Shown here in pieces: positions 6,845 through 7,029 of a stretch of 7,029 nucleotides of DNA. Position 1 is the first letter of the stretch. The number at the start of each line of letters is the position of its first letter. Location of the stretch: contig CAVDAL010000010.1 in the NCBI GenBank assembly GCA_963606965.1, positions 1 to 7,029 of the forward strand, read 5' to 3'. The notes under the pieces were generated by a model. That model did no database searches, was not told the origin of the DNA, and worked only from the letters and a program-made list of their open reading frames with translations. This DNA comes from CAVDAL01 sp963606965 (GTDB taxonomy: Bacteria; Actinomycetota; Coriobacteriia; Coriobacteriales; QAMH01). The position numbers and the translations under genes were made by a program.

Positions 6845-6898
6845 GTTGCTAGTCAACAGTGCCGAGCTATGACTGGAGCTAGTGCCCGTAATGCTTAA

Positions 6899-7029
6899 TT
6901 ACTTTACAGTCAGGTTCTTGTTTTCGCCCTTCTTGGCAATCAACTTGCTATAAGCAGCCTTCTTGGCTTTAGCAACTTTTACAGTCAGCTTCACGCCAGC
7001 CTTTTTGCCAGCTTTCTTGAAAGCATGTG
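6899..7029 (-). CDS. C-terminal end of an upstream surface protein, probably BspA-type leucine-rich repeat; 5' end outside window
   Basis: The minus-strand frame gives 42 residues before TAA (6899-6901): it starts HAFKKAGKKAG, continues KLTVKVAKAKKAAYSKLIA and ends NLTVK. From memory, many BspA-like (LRR_5) secreted proteins of Firmicutes and Actinobacteria end in this style: a last AFKG/AFKK repeat turn, a strand of the form LTVKVP, then K-x-x-Y-K-K-L-L-x-K. The assignment rests on so few residues that it is tentative. The protein ends without LPXTG or a membrane helix, so any wall attachment would be elsewhere in it. Codons (AAG, CTG, GGC, GTG, AAC) are more GC-ending than in the giant gene. 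It is separated from that gene by a terminator. Confidence 0.5.
   Translation of the reverse strand, partial: HAFKKAGKKAGVKLTVKVAKAKKAAYSKLIAKKGENKNLTVK

Larger units (their letters stand above)
6563..6898. other. Intergenic region between two surface protein genes, rich in CTAG motifs
   Basis: This 336-bp stretch has no credible gene on either strand. It holds the terminator, the promoter with its direct repeats, the leader hairpin and the ribosome binding site. In addition CTAG occurs seven times (6619, 6630, 6690, 6755, 6788, 6849, 6879), usually as GCTAG or CTAGC. TGACTAGCA (6785-6793) and TGCTAGTCA (6847-6855) form a 9-bp inverted repeat bracketing the terminator. CTAGCACC recurs at 6690 and 6788. 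Confidence 0.7.

Noticed and set aside
1..7029. CRISPR array, insertion sequence, tRNA or rRNA
   Set aside because: There are no short identical repeats with uniform spacers, no transposase motifs or terminal repeats, and no cloverleaf or conserved rRNA segments. The repeats seen are diverged protein modules.

Overview
The window lies in a cell-surface protein locus of what looks like a host-associated Gram-positive bacterium. Pointers are a good AAGGGAG ribosome binding site, a Sec signal peptide, and a mix of GLUG, Ig-like, MBG-type and helical-repeat modules. There is also the tail of what looks like a BspA-type leucine-rich repeat protein. Base composition is AT-leaning. A low-GC Coriobacteriia lineage or a gut/oral Firmicute would both fit, and I cannot decide between them from sequence alone.

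Almost everything reads on the minus strand. From right to left: the last 42 codons of an upstream surface protein gene (6899-7029); a 336-bp intergenic region (6563-6898) with an intrinsic terminator, a promoter and a ribosome binding site; then one enormous open reading frame from ATG at 6562 to the left edge. I translated this frame throughout and found no stop or frameshift: 2187 codons, with the 3' end outside the window. Plus-strand open frames across this region are antisense shadows.

The giant protein is strictly modular. It has a signal peptide (1-40) and an N-terminal beta-rich domain (41-219). Three tandem modules of 537, 537 and 539 residues follow, each made of two Ig-like domains and a five-rung GLUG region ending in a conserved Trp. 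After these come two MBG-like domains (about 1848-1989) and alpha-helical repeats with an exact 86-residue period, the third cut by the window edge. It looks like a long extracellular adhesin or stalk. Any anchor lies beyond the window.

The most notable observations are the near-constant module period; the paired Cys-to-Tyr replacement of the predicted Ig disulfide in the third module only; the exact 86-residue helical period; the N-terminal domain of a type I associate with Bacteroidetes-like secreted proteins; strong arginine depletion; and seven CTAG tetranucleotides clustered in the intergenic region. I see no defence system, CRISPR array, mobile element or RNA gene.
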